DNA of 9,308 nucleotides from Promethearchaeota archaeon. GTDB lineage: Archaea; Asgardarchaeota; Lokiarchaeia; Sigynarchaeales; SOKP01. Numbering within the stretch: the first letter of the stretch is position 1; every line of letters starts with the position of its first letter. Location of the stretch: the NCBI GenBank assembly GCA_014729315.1, contig WJKD01000770.1, positions 1 to 9,308 of the forward strand, in the 5' to 3' direction. Below the pieces are notes generated by a model. The model was not told the DNA's origin, searched no databases, and saw only the letters and a list, made by a program, of their open reading frames with translations. Below are positions 7,358 through 9,308 of this stretch, in pieces. The position numbers were made by a program, and so were the translations under genes.

Positions 7358-8353
7358 TCACCAAATTTTTCTTATTCTAACTAATAGCATGACATTTTTG
7401 GCAAACATGCGAGGATAGTATTTCAGATTGAATTTCATTATGTTTTTAAACGTAATTATCTTGTTAGACAAATTGTTGTATGATAATTTTTCCATTTCAT
7501 ATCCATTTTTAAGTAATGATTTTTTCAAAACTTTTTCCAAAAAATATATTTCATCATAGGTAAGTTCTTTTTTCCAAGCATTTATTCTTCTATCAAGCAT
7601 TTTTTCTTTTAAGTTTTCATGAAGATGCTTTTGATCATCCGGTATCGAATTGAAATAATTGTCTTCCTCGATTTTGATATCAGCACATTCAAAAAACTGC
7701 AAAATTTTGTCTATTTCTTGATCCACTGATAACACTAAATTTTCATATACTACTTTAATAAATGCATTTTTTAAGATTTTACTTCTTTCATAGCATTTGA
7801 TTTTTTTTTGTAAATTTGCATATCCAAGTGCAAATTGTACAATATCTTTATTCATTGATTTTTTTGTGTAACTATCATTTGATTTTTTTTGTGAATTATA
7901 AATAGCCCTTGGATCACGATCAATGAAAATGTATTTTGAATTAGGATATATTTTAAATGACTTATAAAGGTTATGAAAAAAAGAAGGACATCGTCCTTTA
8001 TGAATCAATATTCTTGCCGATCTTTTATCAGAATAAAGTACCAAAACCGTTAACAAAAATTTGTCAAACCTTAATGGAAACCCAATGCTTGTTAATTTAT
8101 TCTCAAGTTCATTTCTATCAACATTCCATTCAATAAACTTTTTGTCATTTTTATATAGCTCATCCAGCCAACTTTTAAGTTCTTTCTTAGTATTAATTTT
8201 AAACGTTTCAGCATCATATTGAACAAATCGTTTTTCAAATCCCTCAATTCCGACAGCGACATCTCTAAATTTATTCAGTTCTCTGGCTAGAAGTGTAGAT
8301 CCCGAACGATTCATATAAAATAGAAAGTGCAATTGCGGGGTTACGTTCATCAT
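7358..8353 (-). CDS. PAPS-dependent sulfotransferase
   Basis: This 331-residue protein has the cytosolic sulfotransferase signature. The 5'-phosphosulfate loop is MNRSGSTLLARELN (14-27). The 3'-phosphate binding motif is KYIFIDRDPRAIYNSQ (140-155), with R146 and S154 in the expected positions. A later VVYENLVLSVDQEIDKIL (201-218) matches the family's YEDL region, and INAWKKELTYDEIYFLE (257-273) its C-terminal section. It should transfer a sulfuryl group from PAPS to a hydroxyl, here most likely of a sugar in the repeat unit, before export by the adjacent flippase. Two adjacent ATGs (8353 and 8350) follow AGGA at 4 and 7 nt; the second has the better spacing. The last 30 residues are basic and hydrophobic (KYYPRMFAKN, then VMLLVRIRKIW) and may touch the membrane. 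A 9-A run interrupts codons 182-185. No PAPS-synthesis genes are nearby. Confidence 0.9.
   Translation of the reverse strand: MMNVTPQLHFLFYMNRSGSTLLARELNKFRDVAVGIEGFEKRFVQYDAETFKINTKKELKSWLDELYKNDKKFIEWNVDRNELENKLTSIGFPLRFDKFLLTVLVLYSDKRSARILIHKGRCPSFFHNLYKSFKIYPNSKYIFIDRDPRAIYNSQKKSNDSYTKKSMNKDIVQFALGYANLQKKIKCYERSKILKNAFIKVVYENLVLSVDQEIDKILQFFECADIKIEEDNYFNSIPDDQKHLHENLKEKMLDRRINAWKKELTYDEIYFLEKVLKKSLLKNGYEMEKLSYNNLSNKIITFKNIMKFNLKYYPRMFAKNVMLLVRIRKIW
7801..7809 (-). repeat. Homopolymer run of 9 A inside the sulfotransferase gene
   Basis: Nine T on the plus strand (nine A in the coding strand) encode part of Gln-Lys-Lys-Ile near residues 182-185 of 331. It is the longest single-base run I noticed here. 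Runs of 8 occur several times elsewhere (for example 1929-1936, 3647-3654, 5179-5186, 6691-6698, 6709-6716). Slippage would shift the reading frame in mid-protein, but nothing shows that it happens. Confidence 0.5.
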
Positions 8354-8402
8354 TTAATCCTAATTTTTCGATATCACAGATTATTTTTTAATATATTTTT
8401 CG

Positions 8403-9308
8403 TTAAAATATCCAAGTTACAAAACCATACATTTTTTTGGGAAAAAATCTCAATAGAATATTTTTATGTTTTTTCGAGTAAATCGAAATAAACTTGTTTA
8501 CGACTACGTACAGACTTATTATAAATAGCAACTTAACCAACACATGAATATTAATATAATAATTCATTGTATTCAGTATCAAAATGATGCCTAAGACAGA
8601 AGCTGATAATTTTAAGTATGAATAAAAAGGAATATCTAGTTTTACAATTCTTCGGGTTAAAATGAATATAATAATATTTTTTTCGATTGTACTCAGTGCT
8701 GTAGCAATAGCAATACCCAGGGCACCATATTTCATTGCCATAGGAATTCCTAAAGCGATATTTAAAATTACCGTAATTTTTGAATATATCAAATATTCAG
8801 GTTTTTTTATTGATTTCGTGATCAATCCGATTGGAAAAACATAAATAACCAAAAAGCAGAGGAATATAAGCAAGGGGAAATAAGCATCCTGGATGTATTC
8901 TTTATCAAATACAAAAGATAACAGTTCTCTGCCTAGCGGAATAAAAATTGCCAGAATTAAAAAGATAACATAATTATTAAGGTTTATAATTATCTGAAAG
9001 ATATCATTTAATTCCGTCTGGCTCTGTTTCTCATCGTATCGCCTATAAATAGAGGGCTCAAGTACATCTTTGAAAAGTGTGTGCGGTAGAAAAAATATCA
9101 ACTTTTTTAATATATTGGTTGCCACAGCATAAATAGCCACCTGGATGTTTGTAGAAAATAAAGCCAAAATGTATCGATCTATATCCGTGCCTAAGAAAGA
9201 AGCTCCAAGCTGATTGATGTAGCTCGCAAATGTATAGGATTTTTCTTCCTTGTTAAAAGTCCTTCTTTTTCTAAACAATGATATCCGGGGAAAACCAAAT
9301 TTTTTAAT
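8403..9308 (-). CDS. wzx: Wzx-type polysaccharide flippase, C-terminal part (5' end beyond window)
   Basis: The frame is open from the right edge to the TAA at 8405-8403, giving 301 visible residues. It begins mid-protein: the codons before the apparent TTG at 9278 are also open and no ribosome binding site is seen. About seven or eight hydrophobic spans are visible. The stretch DIDRYILALF (42-51 of the fragment) and the later KYGALGIAIATALS (193-206) are typical of the MATE/MVF-like polysaccharide transporter family (Polysacc_synt, Wzx). The visible part would correspond to the second half of a protein of about 450 to 500 residues. Wzx moves undecaprenyl-pyrophosphate-linked repeat units from the cytoplasmic to the periplasmic leaflet. 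Its presence with a Wzy-like polymerase defines the pathway of the cluster. The 49-bp gap to the sulfotransferase suggests cotranscription. Confidence 0.88.
   Translation of the reverse strand: MKKFGFPRISLFRKRRTFNKEEKSYTFASYINQLGASFLGTDIDRYILALFSTNIQVAIYAVATNILKKLIFFLPHTLFKDVLEPSIYRRYDEKQSQTELNDIFQIIINLNNYVIFLILAIFIPLGRELLSFVFDKEYIQDAYFPLLIFLCFLVIYVFPIGLITKSIKKPEYLIYSKITVILNIALGIPMAMKYGALGIAIATALSTIEKNIIIFILTRRIVKLDIPFYSYLKLSASVLGIILILNTMNYYINIHVLVKLLFIISLYVVVNKFISIYSKKHKNILLRFFPKKMYGFVTWIF

Noticed and set aside
9276..9278. Apparent start of the flippase at a TTG.
   Set aside because: The frame remains open to the window edge with no ribosome binding site, and the visible protein begins in mid-family. 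The gene is truncated by the window, so this is not its start.

Overview
This AT-rich window (roughly 30% G+C by eye) has every convincing gene on the minus strand. It reads as an interior piece of a Wzx/Wzy-type surface polysaccharide cluster (O-antigen, capsule or exopolysaccharide). The proteins are rich in Lys, Ile, Asn and Phe, as expected from base composition. The combination of flippase, polymerase, several glycosyltransferases and modifying enzymes is typical of Gram-negative cell-surface glycan loci. The sequence alone does not fix the organism. AT-rich Leptospira, Bacteroidota or Campylobacterota-like hosts would all fit, and I do not claim one.

Layout in transcription order, from the right edge leftwards: (1) 9308-8403, the C-terminal part of a Wzx-type flippase whose 5' end lies outside the window; (2) 8353-7358, a PAPS-dependent sulfotransferase; (3) 7271-6330, a SAM methyltransferase with a C-terminal Trm112-like zinc ribbon; (4) 6287-5268, a divergent GT-A (family 2-like) glycosyltransferase with HPEE where DxD is expected; (5) 5271-4177, a GT4 glycosyltransferase; (6) 4190-2802, a Wzy-like polymerase; (7) 2821-1541, a second GT4; (8) 1486-356, a third GT4; (9) 216-1, the N-terminal 72 codons of another SAM methyltransferase, cut by the left edge.

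Genes 4 to 7 overlap one another by 4, 14 and about 20 bp, so they are probably translationally coupled. The other gaps are 42 to 139 bp. The widest gap, 217-355, lies before the last methyltransferase. It holds inverted repeats and a weak -10-like hexamer and could be an internal promoter or leader.

Inferred joint function: four cytoplasmic glycosyltransferases build a lipid-linked repeat unit. The sulfotransferase and the methyltransferases decorate it, Wzx flips it across the inner membrane, and Wzy polymerises it in the periplasm. The expected product is a sulfated and probably methylated glycan. The window contains no priming transferase, nucleotide-sugar synthesis gene, chain-length regulator or PAPS-synthesis gene; these must lie elsewhere. 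I see no tRNA, rRNA, CRISPR array or insertion sequence. The most unusual points are the sulfotransferase in a Wzx/Wzy locus, the methyltransferase-Trm112 fusion order, and the HPEE glycosyltransferase.
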